Positions 35,524-47,063 of a DNA stretch of 64,000 nt are shown piece by piece. Every line of letters begins with the position of its first letter. The first letter of the stretch is position 1. Origin of the DNA: Glaciecola sp. (lineage in GTDB: Bacteria; Pseudomonadota; Gammaproteobacteria; Enterobacterales; Alteromonadaceae); the NCBI GenBank assembly GCA_029246415.1, contig JAQWNF010000029.1, forward strand, positions 169,559 through 233,558. The letters run 5' to 3'. Under the pieces are notes generated by a model. The model had not been told where the DNA came from and made no database searches. It saw nothing but the letters and a program-made list of their open reading frames with translations. Made by a program: the position numbers and the translations under genes.

Positions 35524-36330
35524 TTAAGGTTTACAATTAGGCTTCTTTGTAACCGCTAAATAGTCAGGCATCACAGATGGAATAGCGGCTTTTAAATCTG
35601 CTATGCGAGTGTCATGAGATGGGTGAGTCGATTGCCACTCTGGTGGCGCTTTACCTGCTGTTGCTGCTGCCATATTTTCCCACAGTTGTGGCGCGGCATT
35701 GGGATCAAATCCCGCTTTAGCCATGAGTTGTAAGCCGATTAAATCAGATTCTGATTCGTGTGCACGACTAAAAGGTAAGTTCACACCATACTGAGCGAGC
35801 AGTCCCGCGCCAGCCATCATCAGTGCTTGATTACTATCGGTGACACCTGCGCTTTTTAGACCGACGTTCGTAATTTGTAGACCAAGGTTTGATAGGGTCG
35901 CAATCGACATTCTCTCGTTACCATGCTCAGCAATGACATGACCAATTTCATGGCCCATGACCGATGCTAATTGATCCGGCGTTTGAGCGACTTTTAAAAT
36001 ACCCGTATAGACGCCAATTTTGCCGCCAGGTAAGGCAAATGCATTAATCTGTTCATCATCAAAGACTACGACTTCCCATTCGCCATCAAACGTACCCGCA
36101 GGGATAAATGGGATAAGTGCGTCAGCGATACATTGCACATATTGATTTTCTATGCGTTTAGTTGAGACTTTTTGTTCTGTTTTTAATGATGCGAATGTCT
36201 GGCTGCCCATCGAGTTGAGTCTGTCAGAGGAAAATAATTTAACCTGACTGCGCCCTGTTGGCGAGGTAGAGCAAGCCGCTATCACAGTGATGGCAAGCGC
36301 TGTAATAAGTGCAGTAGATAAAATTCGCAT
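35524..36330 (-). CDS. M48 family metalloprotease lipoprotein (LoiP-like)
   Basis: A 268-aa lipoprotein with lipobox IAACS (Cys20) and an M48 zinc-protease domain: GHEIGHVIAEH near residue 129, downstream third-ligand Glu region SESDLIGLQLM, and STHPSHDTRI at the C-terminus. It resembles E. coli LoiP (YggG), an outer-membrane-anchored quality-control protease. In E. coli loiP lies near tktA and metK, as here. It has its own upstream gap after the metK terminator. Confidence 0.92.
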   Translation of the reverse strand: MRILSTALITALAITVIAACSTSPTGRSQVKLFSSDRLNSMGSQTFASLKTEQKVSTKRIENQYVQCIADALIPFIPAGTFDGEWEVVVFDDEQINAFALPGGKIGVYTGILKVAQTPDQLASVMGHEIGHVIAEHGNERMSIATLSNLGLQITNVGLKSAGVTDSNQALMMAGAGLLAQYGVNLPFSRAHESESDLIGLQLMAKAGFDPNAAPQLWENMAAATAGKAPPEWQSTHPSHDTRIADLKAAIPSVMPDYLAVTKKPNCKP

Positions 36331-36432
36331 AGTGTCATTCCTTGATGTGGTAAAGGTTAATCTGATTATAGCCTATCTGATTAAAAATAAGTTGAGCATA
36401 AATAGAGTATCGGCAATGACTAAAAATTCAAT

Positions 36433-36457
36433 AAAAAAAGGAGCCGAGAGGCTCCTT
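36433..36457 (-). terminator. metK terminator
   Basis: On the - strand AAGGAGCC-TCTC-GGCTCCTT (36457-36438) forms an 8-bp stem followed by a T-run (36439-36433), 38 nt after the metK stop codon. Confidence 0.92.
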
Positions 36458-36494
36458 CTTGAAGTGTTGCGCTTGTTTACAGCGCTGCGCTAAC

Positions 36495-37640
36495 TTACAA
36501 CGCTGCGCTTAGCTGCGCTGCAATATCCGTGCTTTCCCAAGGGTAAGCAGCATTACCAAAGTGACCATAAGCCGCTGTAGGTAGGTAAATTGGACGTTCT
36601 AAGTCTAACATTTGGATCAAGCCATAAGGACGTAAGTCAAAATGCTCACGCACAAGCTTTGTGATCACACTGTCATCGACTTTACCGGTACCAAAGGTAT
36701 TAATGCTGATTGAAGTGGGTTCAACTACACCAATCGCATAAGAAATTTGAATTTCACATTTATCAGCAAGACCCGCAGCAACAATATTTTTAGCTACGTA
36801 ACGACCTGCATAAGCAGCAGAGCGATCAACTTTTGATGGATCTTTACCAGAGAACGCACCACCACCGTGACGAGCCATGCCGCCGTAGGTATCAACGATG
36901 ATCTTACGACCGGTCAAACCACAATCACCCACAGGTCCACCAATTACAAATCGACCTGTTGGGTTGATATGAAATTGTGTATTAGGGGTAATCCATTTAG
37001 CAGGTAAAACAGGTTTAATGATTTCTTCCATTACCGCTTCACGCAATGCTGGAGTTGAAATGTCTTCACTGTGTTGCGTCGATAAAACAACAGCATCAAT
37101 ACCAATCGGTTGACCGTTTTCATAGACAAATGTAACTTGAGATTTAGCATCTGGACGCAACCAGTCTAGCTTGCCTGATTTCCTCATCTGCGCTTGTTTT
37201 TGTACTAATTTATGTGAAAACATAATCGGTGCAGGCATTAACTCTTCAGTTTCGTTACACGCATAACCAAACATTAAACCTTGATCGCCGGCGCCTTGTT
37301 CTTCACGTGAGCCACGGTCAACACCTTGATTGATATCTGCAGATTGTTTCCCGATAGCATTTAGCACGGCGCATGAATCAGCATCAAAGCCCATATCGGA
37401 ACTGACATAACCGATTTCTCGAACGGTATCACGGGTGATTTTTTCGATATCGACCCAAGCGTGCGTATTGATTTCACCGCCGACTAAAACCATACCCGTT
37501 TTGACGAATGTTTCACAGGCAACACGGGCTGTTGGATCTTCGGTTAAAATTGCATCAAGTACCGCATCAGAAATTTGATCGGCAATCTTATCCGGATGAC
37601 CTTCAGACACAGATTCTGAAGTAAATAAATGTTGTGACAT
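36495..37640 (-). CDS. metK: S-adenosylmethionine synthetase
   Basis: MetK makes SAM from methionine and ATP. The 381-aa product (E. coli 384) carries [38 protein letters not shown] and [16 protein letters not shown] with the phosphate-binding residues. ATG 37640 gives the family N-terminus [11 protein letters not shown] and has AGAGG upstream; the open frame extends another 33 bp. Four tandem MetJ boxes lie about 120-150 bp upstream, so it should be repressed by MetJ with SAM. It is divergent from tkt. Confidence 0.98.
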   Translation of the reverse strand: MSQHLFTSESVSEGHPDKIADQISDAVLDAILTEDPTARVACETFVKTGMVLVGGEINTHAWVDIEKITRDTVREIGYVSSDMGFDADSCAVLNAIGKQSADINQGVDRGSREEQGAGDQGLMFGYACNETEELMPAPIMFSHKLVQKQAQMRKSGKLDWLRPDAKSQVTFVYENGQPIGIDAVVLSTQHSEDISTPALREAVMEEIIKPVLPAKWITPNTQFHINPTGRFVIGGPVGDCGLTGRKIIVDTYGGMARHGGGAFSGKDPSKVDRSAAYAGRYVAKNIVAAGLADKCEIQISYAIGVVEPTSISINTFGTGKVDDSVITKLVREHFDLRPYGLIQMLDLERPIYLPTAAYGHFGNAAYPWESTDIAAQLSAAL

Positions 37641-37757
37641 AGTGACCTCTGTACAGGTTAGACAACTAGGCATTCCTTATTTGGAGCTAATAGTCTTAAA
37701 ATTCATGTTGTTAGTCGTTAACTAAACCACGTTACGTGATTTGATGACGTCAATTCT

Positions 37758-37789
37758 ATCAGTCTAACCATCTAGACGTCTATACGTCT
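37758..37789 (-). promoter_or_regulatory. MetJ operator of metK
   Basis: Four adjacent 8-mers, ATCAGTCT, AACCATCT, AGACGTCT, ATACGTCT, match the met-box consensus AGACGTCT at 5, 5, 8 and 6 positions or better. TAGAAT on the - strand just downstream could be the metK -10, so the boxes would cover the promoter. The remaining gap to tkt (37790-37999) is AT-rich with no ORF and should carry the tkt promoter. Confidence 0.85.
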
Positions 37790-37999
37790 TTTACATAAGT
37801 TTTTTATTTTTGGTTCACAATAGATCAGACACTGGTCTTATTAGCGTGTTTATTATCCTGTTTATATAGATTACGTGTTGAACTAATTACACGGGTAAGC
37901 GACAATGCGGTAAATCTATTTTTACAATCTTTAAGCATTTGTTTTGGTACAGAAAAACACTACCTTAGCACCTCTGCTGTGATACCTCAGGAGTCATTC

Positions 38000-39991
38000 A
38001 TGTCATCACGCCAACAACTCGCGAATGCAATCCGTGCATTAAGTATGGACGCCGTTCAACAAGCTAACTCTGGTCACCCTGGTGCACCGATGGGAATGGC
38101 TGATATCGCTCAAGTATTATGGTCAGATTTTTTATGCCACAACCCAGCTGATCCAGCATGGGCTAACCGCGACCGATTCGTATTATCAAATGGTCACGGT
38201 TCGATGTTGTTGTACTCACTATTACATTTATCAGGTTATGCGTTGCCGATTGAAGAGCTGAAAAACTTCCGTCAATTACATTCCAAAACACCTGGTCATC
38301 CTGAATATGGTTACGCGCCAGGCGTTGAAACCACTACCGGTCCTTTAGGCCAAGGTATCAGTAATGCCGTAGGTATGGCAATTGCCGAAAAAACCTTAGC
38401 TGCACAGTTTAACCGTCCAGAGTTTTCTGTTGTTGATCACTTTACTTACAGCTTTTTAGGCGATGGTTGCTTAATGGAGGGTATTTCTCACGAAGTATGT
38501 TCATTAGCGGGTACCTTAGGGTTAGGTAAACTCATCGCGTTTTGGGATGACAATGGCATCTCGATTGATGGTGAAGTGGAAGGCTGGTTCTCTGATGATA
38601 CGCCTGCACGTTTCGAAGCATATGGATGGCAAGTTATTGCAGATGTCGATGGTCATAATCCTGAAGAAATCGCTTCTGCAATCCGCACAGCCCAAGCTGA
38701 GTCGGACAAACCTACATTAATCTGTTGTAAAACCATCATTGGTTTTGGCTCACCAAGCAAACAAGGTACTGAATCATGTCACGGCGCGCCATTAGGTGCT
38801 GATGAAATCGCAGCAACGCGCAAAGCATTAGGCTGGGAGCACGGTGCGTTTGAAATCCCTGATGATATTTATGCACAATGGGATCGCAAAGCACAAGGTA
38901 CTAAGCAACAAGAAGCATGGCAGGATTTGTTCGCAGCATATGCCGAAGCTTACCCTGAACTAGCTGCTGAATTTACCCGTCGAAATGCGGGTGAATTACC
39001 TGCAACTTTTAATGCACAAGCCGATGCCTATATTGCTGACTTACAAGCTAATCCTGTCAATATTGCGACACGTAAAGCGTCACAAAATGCACTGAATGCC
39101 TATGGTCCATTACTACCTGAGTTGTTAGGTGGTTCTGCCGATTTGGCCGGTTCTAACTTGACTATATGGTCGGGTTGTAAAGGTATCAGTGCTGATGATG
39201 CTAGTGGTAACTACTTGTACTATGGCGTGCGTGAGTTTGGTATGTCAGCCATCATGAATGGCTTAGTATTACACGGCGGTTTCAAAGCTTACGGTGCGAC
39301 TTTCTTAATGTTCATGGAATACGCGCGTAATGCGGTACGTATGGCGGCATTGATGAAGCAACCGGCGATATTTGTTTATACTCATGACTCAATTGGTCTA
39401 GGTGAAGATGGTCCGACGCATCAGCCGGTTGAGCAATTAGTATCGTTACGTGCGACACCAAACCTTGATAACTGGCGTCCATGTGACCAAGTAGAAAGTG
39501 CCGTTGCATGGAAATATGCGATTGAGCGAACTGATGGTCCATCAACGTTGATCTTTACGCGCCAAGGATGTGAGCAACAGCCACGTACTCCTGCGCAAGT
39601 TGCGGATATTGCTAAAGGCGGTTATGTCTTAGTCGATAGCGCTAGCACACCTGACATCATTTTGATTGCAACGGGTTCTGAAGTAGAACTTGCAGTGGCG
39701 GCTGCTCAAGCCTTAACCGAACAAGGTAAAGCGGTTCGTGTCGTCTCTATGCCATCAACGGATGTGTATGATGCACAATCTGCTGAATACAAAGAAAGTG
39801 TTTTACCATCAAGCGTTATTAAACGTGTTGCTGTTGAAGCCTTAGCTAAAGATTCTTGGTACAAATACGTTGGCCTTAATGGCGCGATCATTGGTATGGA
39901 TACGTTTGGTGAGTCTGCGCCAGCTAAAGAATTATACGAGTTATTCGGTATCACGACACAAGCCGTCGTCGATGCTGCTAACGCTTTATAA
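38000..39991 (+). CDS. tkt: Transketolase
   Basis: Transketolase transfers two-carbon units between sugar phosphates using thiamine diphosphate. The 663-aa product equals E. coli TktA in length. Marks include [40 protein letters not shown], the ThDP motif [12 protein letters not shown]...DDN, and the C-terminal pyrimidine-domain sequence [12 protein letters not shown] with [19 protein letters not shown] 38000 has AGGAG six bases upstream. It leads a run tkt-epd-pgk-aldolase; epd begins 10 nt after its stop. Confidence 0.98.
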   Translation: MSSRQQLANAIRALSMDAVQQANSGHPGAPMGMADIAQVLWSDFLCHNPADPAWANRDRFVLSNGHGSMLLYSLLHLSGYALPIEELKNFRQLHSKTPGHPEYGYAPGVETTTGPLGQGISNAVGMAIAEKTLAAQFNRPEFSVVDHFTYSFLGDGCLMEGISHEVCSLAGTLGLGKLIAFWDDNGISIDGEVEGWFSDDTPARFEAYGWQVIADVDGHNPEEIASAIRTAQAESDKPTLICCKTIIGFGSPSKQGTESCHGAPLGADEIAATRKALGWEHGAFEIPDDIYAQWDRKAQGTKQQEAWQDLFAAYAEAYPELAAEFTRRNAGELPATFNAQADAYIADLQANPVNIATRKASQNALNAYGPLLPELLGGSADLAGSNLTIWSGCKGISADDASGNYLYYGVREFGMSAIMNGLVLHGGFKAYGATFLMFMEYARNAVRMAALMKQPAIFVYTHDSIGLGEDGPTHQPVEQLVSLRATPNLDNWRPCDQVESAVAWKYAIERTDGPSTLIFTRQGCEQQPRTPAQVADIAKGGYVLVDSASTPDIILIATGSEVELAVAAAQALTEQGKAVRVVSMPSTDVYDAQSAEYKESVLPSSVIKRVAVEALAKDSWYKYVGLNGAIIGMDTFGESAPAKELYELFGITTQAVVDAANAL

Positions 39992-40001
39992 GGCATAACG
40001 C

Positions 40002-41045
40002 TTGTTAAGAGTAGCTATAAATGGGTTTGGACGGATAGGGCGCAACGTATTACGCGCCTTATACGAAACCAACCGCAATCATGCGATCCAAGTGGTGGCA
40101 ATCAATGAGATTGCCGACGCTGAAGGGATAGCACATTTACTTAAATATGATACTGCCCACGGCCGCTTTGGTTTTCCAGTGCAGTTATCTAAAAGCCATG
40201 ATGACTTAGTTCAGCCTGATACCTTGTATGTCGGTGATGATGCGATTCAGTTATTGCATGAACATGAAATAGAAGGGTGCCCTTGGAACGAACTGGATAT
40301 TGATATTGTGTTTGAGTGTACTGGCTTATATGGCCATGCGCCGGAAGCGGCAAAGCATATTAAGCAAGGTGCTAAAAAAGTATTACTATCAGAGCCAGGC
40401 TCACCCGATGTAGATGCGACAATTATCTTTGGCATTAACGAAGAGTCATTGCAGGCGACGGACACGGTCATTTCCAATGGTTCATGCACCACCAACTGCA
40501 TAGTGCCGGTGATCCAAGCACTAGACGAAGCCTTTGGGGTGGATAGTGGTACCATCACGACGATCCATTCATCGATGCATGATCAACAAGTTATCGATGC
40601 GTTTCATCCTGATTTGCGCCGCACGCGCGCTGCGAGTCAATCGATTATTCCAGTTGATACGCGACTAGCGCAAGGAATTGAACGCATTTTACCCAAATTT
40701 GCGGGTCGTTTTGAAGCGATTGCAGTACGTGTACCGACGATTAATGTTACAGCGATGGACTTGAGTGTGACATTACGTGACAAAGTCACCATTAACCAAG
40801 TCAATCAAGTATTACAACAAGCTAAACTGGGTAAGTTAGCTGGTATTTTAGATTATACCGAACAGCCGCTCGTGTCGGTTGATTTTAACCATGATCCTCA
40901 TTCATGTATTGTGGATGGCTCGCAAACGCGGGTTAGCCATGGCCAGTTAGTCAAAACCTTAGTGTGGTGTGACAATGAATGGGGCTTTGCTAATCGTATG
41001 TTAGACACAGCGTTAGCCTTATCTCCCTTTTTCAAACAGCAATAA
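40002..41045 (+). CDS. epd: Erythrose-4-phosphate dehydrogenase
   Basis: Epd oxidises erythrose-4-phosphate to 4-phosphoerythronate with NAD, the first step toward pyridoxal 5'-phosphate; it is a GapA paralogue. The 347-aa product starts at TTG 40002 ([13 protein letters not shown]) and has [13 protein letters not shown] with the catalytic Cys, [20 protein letters not shown] and [34 protein letters not shown] residues are characteristic of Epd rather than glycolytic GAPDH. It sits between tkt and pgk, as in related gammaproteobacteria. Confidence 0.93.
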   Translation: MLRVAINGFGRIGRNVLRALYETNRNHAIQVVAINEIADAEGIAHLLKYDTAHGRFGFPVQLSKSHDDLVQPDTLYVGDDAIQLLHEHEIEGCPWNELDIDIVFECTGLYGHAPEAAKHIKQGAKKVLLSEPGSPDVDATIIFGINEESLQATDTVISNGSCTTNCIVPVIQALDEAFGVDSGTITTIHSSMHDQQVIDAFHPDLRRTRAASQSIIPVDTRLAQGIERILPKFAGRFEAIAVRVPTINVTAMDLSVTLRDKVTINQVNQVLQQAKLGKLAGILDYTEQPLVSVDFNHDPHSCIVDGSQTRVSHGQLVKTLVWCDNEWGFANRMLDTALALSPFFKQQ

Positions 41046-41059
41046 TTTAAAGGAATAGT

Positions 41060-42223
41060 ATGACTATTACTAATATGCAAGACATCGATTTACAAAATAA
41101 ACGTGTCTTAATTCGTCAAGATCTTAATGTCCCAATTAGTGCCGGTAATATTACCTCTGATGCGCGTTTACGTGCATCGTTACCGACTGTAAAGTTAGCC
41201 CTAGAAAAAGGTGCGGCGGTGATCTTGATGTCACATTTAGGTCGTCCAACTGAAGGTGAGTTTGCTGCTGAGTTTTCAATGCAGCCAGTGGCCGATTATT
41301 TATCTGAAGCACTTGGACAAAACGTACAGTTAGCGACAGATTTAGACGCGGTAGCGTGTCAGCCTGGTCAAGTCGTATTATTAGAAAATGTACGTTTTAA
41401 TGTCGGTGAGAAAAAAGACGCCGATGCATTAGCGCAGCGCTACGCAGCATTATGTGATGTGTTTGTAATGGATGCCTTTGGCACGGCACATCGCGCTCAA
41501 GCTTCAACCCACGGTGTGGCAAAATTTGCTCCCCAAGCTGTAGCTGGCCCATTATTAAGTGGCGAGTTATCAGCACTAGGCAAAGCAATGGATAATCCAA
41601 AACGTCCATTAGTGGCGATTGTCGGTGGCTCTAAAGTGTCTACCAAACTCACAGTATTAGAAAGCTTAGCCCCTATGGTCGATCAATTAATCGTGGGTGG
41701 CGGTATTGCTAATACCTTTATTGCTGCGCAAGGTCACAATGTTGGTAAGTCATTGTATGAGGCGGATTTGATCCCTGCTGCACAAAAATTACAAGCCGAT
41801 GCACAAGCAAATGGCGGTAGTATTCCTGTGCCAGTTGATGTGGTGACTGGTCAGGCATTTAGTGCTGAAACTGATGTTGAGACCAAAGCGGTTGATCAAA
41901 TCACTGACACCGATATGGTGTTTGATGTGGGACCTGAGTCTACTGCGCAATTATGCGAAATATTGAAAAATGCAGGTACTATCGTATGGAATGGTCCAGT
42001 TGGGGTATTTGAATTAGCGCCATTTGCAGCAGGAACCAAAGCAATAGCCCTAGCGATTGCCGAAAGTGATGCATTCTCTATTGCCGGTGGTGGTGACACC
42101 CTTGCAGCGGTTGATCAATTTGGCATTGCCGACAAAGTGTCCTATATTTCAACAGGGGGCGGTGCCTTTTTAGAATTCTTAGAAGGCAAAACCTTACCTG
42201 CAGTGGCTGTCTTAGATAAATAA
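41060..42223 (+). CDS. pgk: Phosphoglycerate kinase
   Basis: Pgk transfers phosphate from 1,3-bisphosphoglycerate to ADP. The 387-aa product matches E. coli Pgk. It shows [58 protein letters not shown] and the C-terminal [13 protein letters not shown] and [21 protein letters not shown] lies before the ATG. It follows epd by 14 nt and is 187 bp before the class I aldolase gene, which has its own ribosome-binding site GGAG. Confidence 0.98.
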   Translation: MTITNMQDIDLQNKRVLIRQDLNVPISAGNITSDARLRASLPTVKLALEKGAAVILMSHLGRPTEGEFAAEFSMQPVADYLSEALGQNVQLATDLDAVACQPGQVVLLENVRFNVGEKKDADALAQRYAALCDVFVMDAFGTAHRAQASTHGVAKFAPQAVAGPLLSGELSALGKAMDNPKRPLVAIVGGSKVSTKLTVLESLAPMVDQLIVGGGIANTFIAAQGHNVGKSLYEADLIPAAQKLQADAQANGGSIPVPVDVVTGQAFSAETDVETKAVDQITDTDMVFDVGPESTAQLCEILKNAGTIVWNGPVGVFELAPFAAGTKAIALAIAESDAFSIAGGGDTLAAVDQFGIADKVSYISTGGGAFLEFLEGKTLPAVAVLDK

Positions 42224-42410
42224 GATAGCGCAGCGACAATTAACAGATAGTAGTCGAGAATAATTTAATATAAACCTCATTATCGTGCGCCCAATAATAA
42301 TTATAAGTACGAAATGGAACTTTGTAACCCTACACTAAGACCTGAATGAAAAGGTAAACCAATAGATAAATACTAATTCAAACAGGCTTAGAAACTCATG
42401 GAGAGATGAC

Positions 42411-43310
42411 ATGCCGTCAACTATTCAACGCGACATGCTCGCAAAAGTAGCCAATGAAACAGGCTTTATCGCAGCTCTTGATCAAAGTGGTGGTTCAACC
42501 CCAAAAGCCCTAGCGCTATATGGTGTGAGCCAAGACGAATACAGCAGTGATGAACAAATGTTTGGTAAAGTTCATGAAATGCGCACGCGGATCATGACTA
42601 ATTCAGCCTTTAATGGCGATCGTGTACTCGGCGCCATCTTGTTTGAAAACACCCTAGATCGCGAAGTCGATGCTCGCGCTACTGCGCATTATTTGTGGCA
42701 AGAAAAACACATAGTGCCATTTTTAAAAGTCGATAAAGGCTTAGAAAATGAAGCCAATGGGGTGCAACTCATGAAGCCCATTACTAATCTTGATGAGTTA
42801 TTAGCTAAAGCCAATGCCCAAGATGTATTTGGCACTAAGATGCGTTCGGTGATTAAACTGGCTAATGAAGCAGGCATCGAAGCGGTGGTTGCCCAGCAAT
42901 TTGCTGTCGGTCAACAGATCTTAGATGCGGGTTTAGTCCCTATCATTGAGCCTGAAATTGATATTAGTAGTCCACAAAAAGCCCAAGCTGAAGCGCTGTT
43001 GCAAGCTGCGTTACTGCGTCATTTAGACCAAGTACCAGACGGTCAGCAGGTCATGTTAAAATTAACCTTACCTGAAGAAAGTGGGTTTTATGCACCTTGT
43101 ATTGCACATCCTAAGGCGCTAAAAGTCGTGGCATTATCGGGTGGTTATTCACGAGATGAAGCCAATGCACGATTAGCCGCTAACCCCAACATGATTGCAA
43201 GTTTCTCAAGAGCATTAACCCAAGGTGTGAGCGCGCAGCAGAGTGATGCTGAATTTACCGCCACAATTGATGCGGCGATTGCGGGTATTTACGCAGCCTC
43301 TAGTACATAA
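42411..43310 (+). CDS. fda: Class I fructose-bisphosphate aldolase
   Basis: A Schiff-base, metal-independent aldolase that splits fructose-1,6-bisphosphate. The 299-aa protein matches the short bacterial class I family typified by Staphylococcus Fda: FIAALDQSGGSTPKAL, MRTRIMTNSAFNGDRVLGAI, PFLKVDKGLENE, GVQLMKPI, IIEPEIDI and VMLKLTLPE, whose Lys is the expected Schiff-base residue. In E. coli the gene after epd-pgk is the zinc class II fbaA; here a class I enzyme takes that place. Convergent with ppx. Confidence 0.95.
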   Translation: MPSTIQRDMLAKVANETGFIAALDQSGGSTPKALALYGVSQDEYSSDEQMFGKVHEMRTRIMTNSAFNGDRVLGAILFENTLDREVDARATAHYLWQEKHIVPFLKVDKGLENEANGVQLMKPITNLDELLAKANAQDVFGTKMRSVIKLANEAGIEAVVAQQFAVGQQILDAGLVPIIEPEIDISSPQKAQAEALLQAALLRHLDQVPDGQQVMLKLTLPEESGFYAPCIAHPKALKVVALSGGYSRDEANARLAANPNMIASFSRALTQGVSAQQSDAEFTATIDAAIAGIYAASST

Positions 43311-43340
43311 ATCAGCGCATAAATGAGTACATGAACAAGT

Positions 43341-44867
43341 CTACTTGACGGTCAACTCAATACCCAATACGTTTAAGTATTTTTGTTCTTGAGCAAGGTC
43401 GGCAGAGAATATGGGCTTCTCTGCTAGCCACTCATTGGCAAACGTAATCGCTATTTTATCTTTGTTGGGGAGAAAGAATATCGGCGGGTGGATATCATCC
43501 TGGCGCTTAATATTTAGCAAAACACTCAAGCGCATAATCACCAACATAGCTTTAATTTGTTCATGGCTAAACTGTTCAAAGTCAGCAAATAATTCCATTT
43601 TGATTTTTTTACGGCAAAACCGCACCAACAACGCAAGTAAGCGCTGCTCTTCTAAGTTAAATCCTGCCAGTTCAGTATTCGCAATAATGTATGCGGAGTG
43701 GCGCTGAAATCCTTTTGAATTTATATGTAAACCCACTTCATGTAATAAACACGCCCAACCTAAGATATTTTTCAGTACGCGTTTTTTCTTTAACCATTTA
43801 TAAGAGCTTTGGGCGACTAAATCATGACAGGTGTTGAGTACGCGCTTGGCTTGAACGGTATCGACATGATATTGTTTTGCAAGGGATTGCGCTGTACGTT
43901 CGCGGGTATCAATTTTAGTAATGCTTTCGTGCATTTCAAAAATAACGCCTTCGCGTAATGCGCTAGATGAAAAATCCATTTGTGTGATTTTTAAACTTTT
44001 GAAAATACCGATTAAAATGGCTAATCCTGCACAAAACACGTCTTTTCTATCGACTGCTTGAGCATTGACTGCCAGAGCGTCAACATGACCTGCTTTTATT
44101 GCATCATTCATCAGTTCAGTTAATGCATCTAGGGTCAGGATGGTGTAATCACTGTTACCTTTTTCGCGGACTAAATTTAGAATAGTTTTGATGGTACCGG
44201 ATGTACCAATACATTTTTGCCAACCTAATTTGATGTAGCGATTTTCAATGAACTCTAATGTTTGCTGAGCGGCGGTGATGGCGCGTTTGAACTGTTTTTT
44301 TGTGATCTTTTGTTCAGGAAAAAATTGTTTGGTATAACTGACACAGCCCATTTGTAATGAACGACAAATAACAGGGTCAAAGCCATCACCAATGACAAAT
44401 TCAGTAGAACCACCACCAATATCCACAATCAAACGACGACCTTCATCAAAGGACGTATGCGCAACTCCTGAGTAGATTAACCGTGCTTCCTCCATACCTG
44501 AGATGACTTCAATCGGATAGGGCAGTATTGCGCGAGCACGCTGAATAAAATCATAAGAGTTACTGGCTTTACGTAACGTATAAGTCGCAACAATCCGGAC
44601 TTTTTCAGGGGCAAAGCCTTGGAGGCTCTCTTGCATTAATTGCAGTGCGGTAAGACCGCGTTCAATGGCTTCTGGTGACAGGGTATAATTATCATCAAGT
44701 CCTTGGGCTAACTCGACGCGCTGTTTCACACGATGCACTATTTGTACTGATCCATTGACGATGCGAGTCACCACTAAATGAAAGCTATTTGAACCTAAAT
44801 CGAGTGCCGCAATATGCTCAAACTCGTTGGCAGGTAAATCGTTGATTACTATTTCTGGTTGGCTCAA
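43341..44867 (-). CDS. ppx: Exopolyphosphatase
   Basis: Ppx releases orthophosphate from the ends of polyphosphate chains. The 508-aa product has the ASKHA-type N-terminal half (IAALDLGSNSFHLVV, MEEARLIYSG, VDIGGGSTEF, GTSGTIKTI) and an HD-like C-terminal domain with ACLLHEVG. E. coli Ppx is 513 aa. It lies 27 nt downstream of ppk on the same strand, the usual ppk-ppx operon, and convergent with the aldolase gene. Confidence 0.96.
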   Translation of the reverse strand: MSQPEIVINDLPANEFEHIAALDLGSNSFHLVVTRIVNGSVQIVHRVKQRVELAQGLDDNYTLSPEAIERGLTALQLMQESLQGFAPEKVRIVATYTLRKASNSYDFIQRARAILPYPIEVISGMEEARLIYSGVAHTSFDEGRRLIVDIGGGSTEFVIGDGFDPVICRSLQMGCVSYTKQFFPEQKITKKQFKRAITAAQQTLEFIENRYIKLGWQKCIGTSGTIKTILNLVREKGNSDYTILTLDALTELMNDAIKAGHVDALAVNAQAVDRKDVFCAGLAILIGIFKSLKITQMDFSSSALREGVIFEMHESITKIDTRERTAQSLAKQYHVDTVQAKRVLNTCHDLVAQSSYKWLKKKRVLKNILGWACLLHEVGLHINSKGFQRHSAYIIANTELAGFNLEEQRLLALLVRFCRKKIKMELFADFEQFSHEQIKAMLVIMRLSVLLNIKRQDDIHPPIFFLPNKDKIAITFANEWLAEKPIFSADLAQEQKYLNVLGIELTVK

Positions 44868-44894
44868 ACTGTTATTCCTATAATCAGGCTAGGG

Positions 44895-46997
44895 CTATTC
44901 GGGTGAATCATTCGCTGCTGTCCGAAGGTCAGTTTTTTCTACTGCTTTCAAATAATCATAGGTCGCTAATTGCGAGCGTAAATGACGTTTGTTACCGCGT
45001 TTTACATAAGGATTGGTCTGTTCTTGGTTGATAATCCGAGCTTTTAATGTGTCTCTAAATTGAAGATCTAATAACTCGTTGATTTGTGCAATCAGACGCG
45101 GTGAATAGATAGGTGCACCCACTTCAATCCGGTTATCCATGTTACGCGTCATCCAATCAGCTGATGAGATAAAGACCCGTTTATCACCACCATTTTCAAA
45201 TAACATAACACGAGGATGCTCTAAAAACCGATCAACAATGCTTATAATAGTAATGTTTTCGCTCAAATCTTTAACCCCTGGGATCAAAGAACACATACCA
45301 CGCACTATGATACGAATGTTAACACCCGCTTGACTGGCGCGATATAAATCATCTATCAGTTCTTTATCGACCAGATTGTTTATTTTTAGCGTAATCCCCG
45401 AAGGTAAATTTTGGTTAAAATTTTGGATCTCAGTACGGATAAAAGATTGGATTTTTAAACGTGAGTTTACTGGGGACACTTGCAGATGCTTGAATTTGAC
45501 ATTGCGGTAGGGGTTGATAATGAAATCAAACACATCTAACGCTTCTTGAGCCAGTTCTTGATTTTTGGTAAATAATGAAAAATCCGTATAAATCTTAGCT
45601 GTCTTCTCATTAAAGTTACCGGTGCCAAAATGGGCATAGTGAATCGTTTGTCCACGTTCTTCTCGGCTAATCACACATAGTTTTGAGTGGATCTTGATAT
45701 TCGGGTTACCAAAAATCACTCGAATACCTGCATCCGTCATGCGTTTAGACCACTGAATATTCGCCTCTTCATCAAAGCGCGCACGCAACTCCACCACGAC
45801 CGTGACTTTCTTACCATTATCAACCGCATCGATTAATGAGTTGATGATGCGAGATTGAGAAGCAACGCGATAAATGTTTAATCGGATATGAGTGACATTG
45901 CGGTCAAATGCTGCTTGACGTACAAATTCAGTAAAGTGCAAAAAGCGATGATAAGGGTAATATAAAAGAATATCGTCATGTGAAATCGCCTGAAACACGG
46001 TATCAAAATCATTGAATTGACGACTGCTGATTGCAGGTAATTTAGGACTTTCTAAATAAGCACGACTGACATTTGGAAATCCAATAAAATCTTTAAAGTT
46101 ACGATAATGGCCGGCTTCTTGTAATGTTTCTGAGGATTTGAGTTTTAAGCGTTTGGCTAAATCTTCAATCATGTATTCGGGCATATTGTCATCATGTATC
46201 ACGCGCACTGGCTCGGCGATTAAACGTTGCTTCATACTTTCTGACATTTTATCGACGTAAGATTCGTCGATTTCTTCGTTGAGTCGGTATTCAGCGTCAC
46301 GCGTTAATTTAAATGAGTAGGCTTCAATAGTATCGAATTTTACAAAACCTCGAAAAATTTGCTCGATACATAATTGGATAATGTCATCGAGTAGGATGAT
46401 ATTTTTTTTCTTTCGAGTGCCTTCAGTGGGTAATTGAATGAAACGCGACACTTCTTCAGTAGGGATCTGCACCACCGCATATTTAGGATTACGGTTTTCT
46501 ACCTTAAGTGCCGCATAAAAATAGACAGAAGAGCCGTTTAAACGTTGTGACAAGTCAATTTTGCTGTGCACCAGGATCGGCGCAATGTGACGTAATATTT
46601 TATTAAAAAACAAATCCGTAACCCATTTTTTGTGGGAGTCGGAAAGCTGTTCACCTTTTAAGATAAATATATTGTAGCGGGCTAAATCTTTAATAATGCG
46701 ACGGTGAATCGCATCAAATTGTTTAGATGCACGAATGACTTTGTAATGAATTTTATCTAGCAAGATTTGACCTGCGTCGATTTGCGTTTCATCGCCTTCA
46801 CTTTCCGCGATAGATATTTCACGTTGGACTGCTGCCACACGGACTTTAAAAAATTCGTCTAGGTTGTTTGAATAAATACCTAAAAAACGCAAACGCTCAA
46901 TAACTGGATTATTTTCGTCGGCAGCCTCTTGCAGTACGCGTTCATTGAACGCTAACCAACTTAATTCTTTGGGGTAGTATAAGGATGTATTGTCCAT
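44895..46997 (-). CDS. ppk1: Polyphosphate kinase 1
   Basis: Ppk1 reversibly polymerises the gamma-phosphate of ATP into polyphosphate. From ATG 46997 it is 700 aa (E. coli 688) and starts DNTSLYYPKELSWLAFNERV. HFGTGNFNEKTA holds the autophosphorylated His; NIYRVASQSRI and MTRNMDNRIEVGAPI are also typical. The frame is open another 105 bp upstream, but that extension is unlike the family. A Pho-box-like pair at 47046-47063 lies 50-65 bp upstream, so phosphate control with the divergent pst operon is likely. Confidence 0.96.
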   Translation of the reverse strand: MDNTSLYYPKELSWLAFNERVLQEAADENNPVIERLRFLGIYSNNLDEFFKVRVAAVQREISIAESEGDETQIDAGQILLDKIHYKVIRASKQFDAIHRRIIKDLARYNIFILKGEQLSDSHKKWVTDLFFNKILRHIAPILVHSKIDLSQRLNGSSVYFYAALKVENRNPKYAVVQIPTEEVSRFIQLPTEGTRKKKNIILLDDIIQLCIEQIFRGFVKFDTIEAYSFKLTRDAEYRLNEEIDESYVDKMSESMKQRLIAEPVRVIHDDNMPEYMIEDLAKRLKLKSSETLQEAGHYRNFKDFIGFPNVSRAYLESPKLPAISSRQFNDFDTVFQAISHDDILLYYPYHRFLHFTEFVRQAAFDRNVTHIRLNIYRVASQSRIINSLIDAVDNGKKVTVVVELRARFDEEANIQWSKRMTDAGIRVIFGNPNIKIHSKLCVISREERGQTIHYAHFGTGNFNEKTAKIYTDFSLFTKNQELAQEALDVFDFIINPYRNVKFKHLQVSPVNSRLKIQSFIRTEIQNFNQNLPSGITLKINNLVDKELIDDLYRASQAGVNIRIIVRGMCSLIPGVKDLSENITIISIVDRFLEHPRVMLFENGGDKRVFISSADWMTRNMDNRIEVGAPIYSPRLIAQINELLDLQFRDTLKARIINQEQTNPYVKRGNKRHLRSQLATYDYLKAVEKTDLRTAANDSPE

Positions 46998-47045
46998 GTG
47001 ATTCCGTATTGACTGTAAAAGGCTTTTTAATCTTAACGGATAAAT

Positions 47046-47063
47046 ATTACAAGAACATGAAAG
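47046..47063 (-). promoter_or_regulatory. Pho box upstream of ppk1
   Basis: On the - strand CTTTCAT-GTTC-TTGTAAT gives two PhoB half-sites (6 and 5 of 7 matches to CTGTCAT) with the proper 4-nt spacer. TAAGAT follows at about the distance expected for a -10. No equally good Pho box is seen in the pstC orientation; a perfect palindrome GCGCTAGCGC at 47106-47115 lies nearer pstC. Confidence 0.6.
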
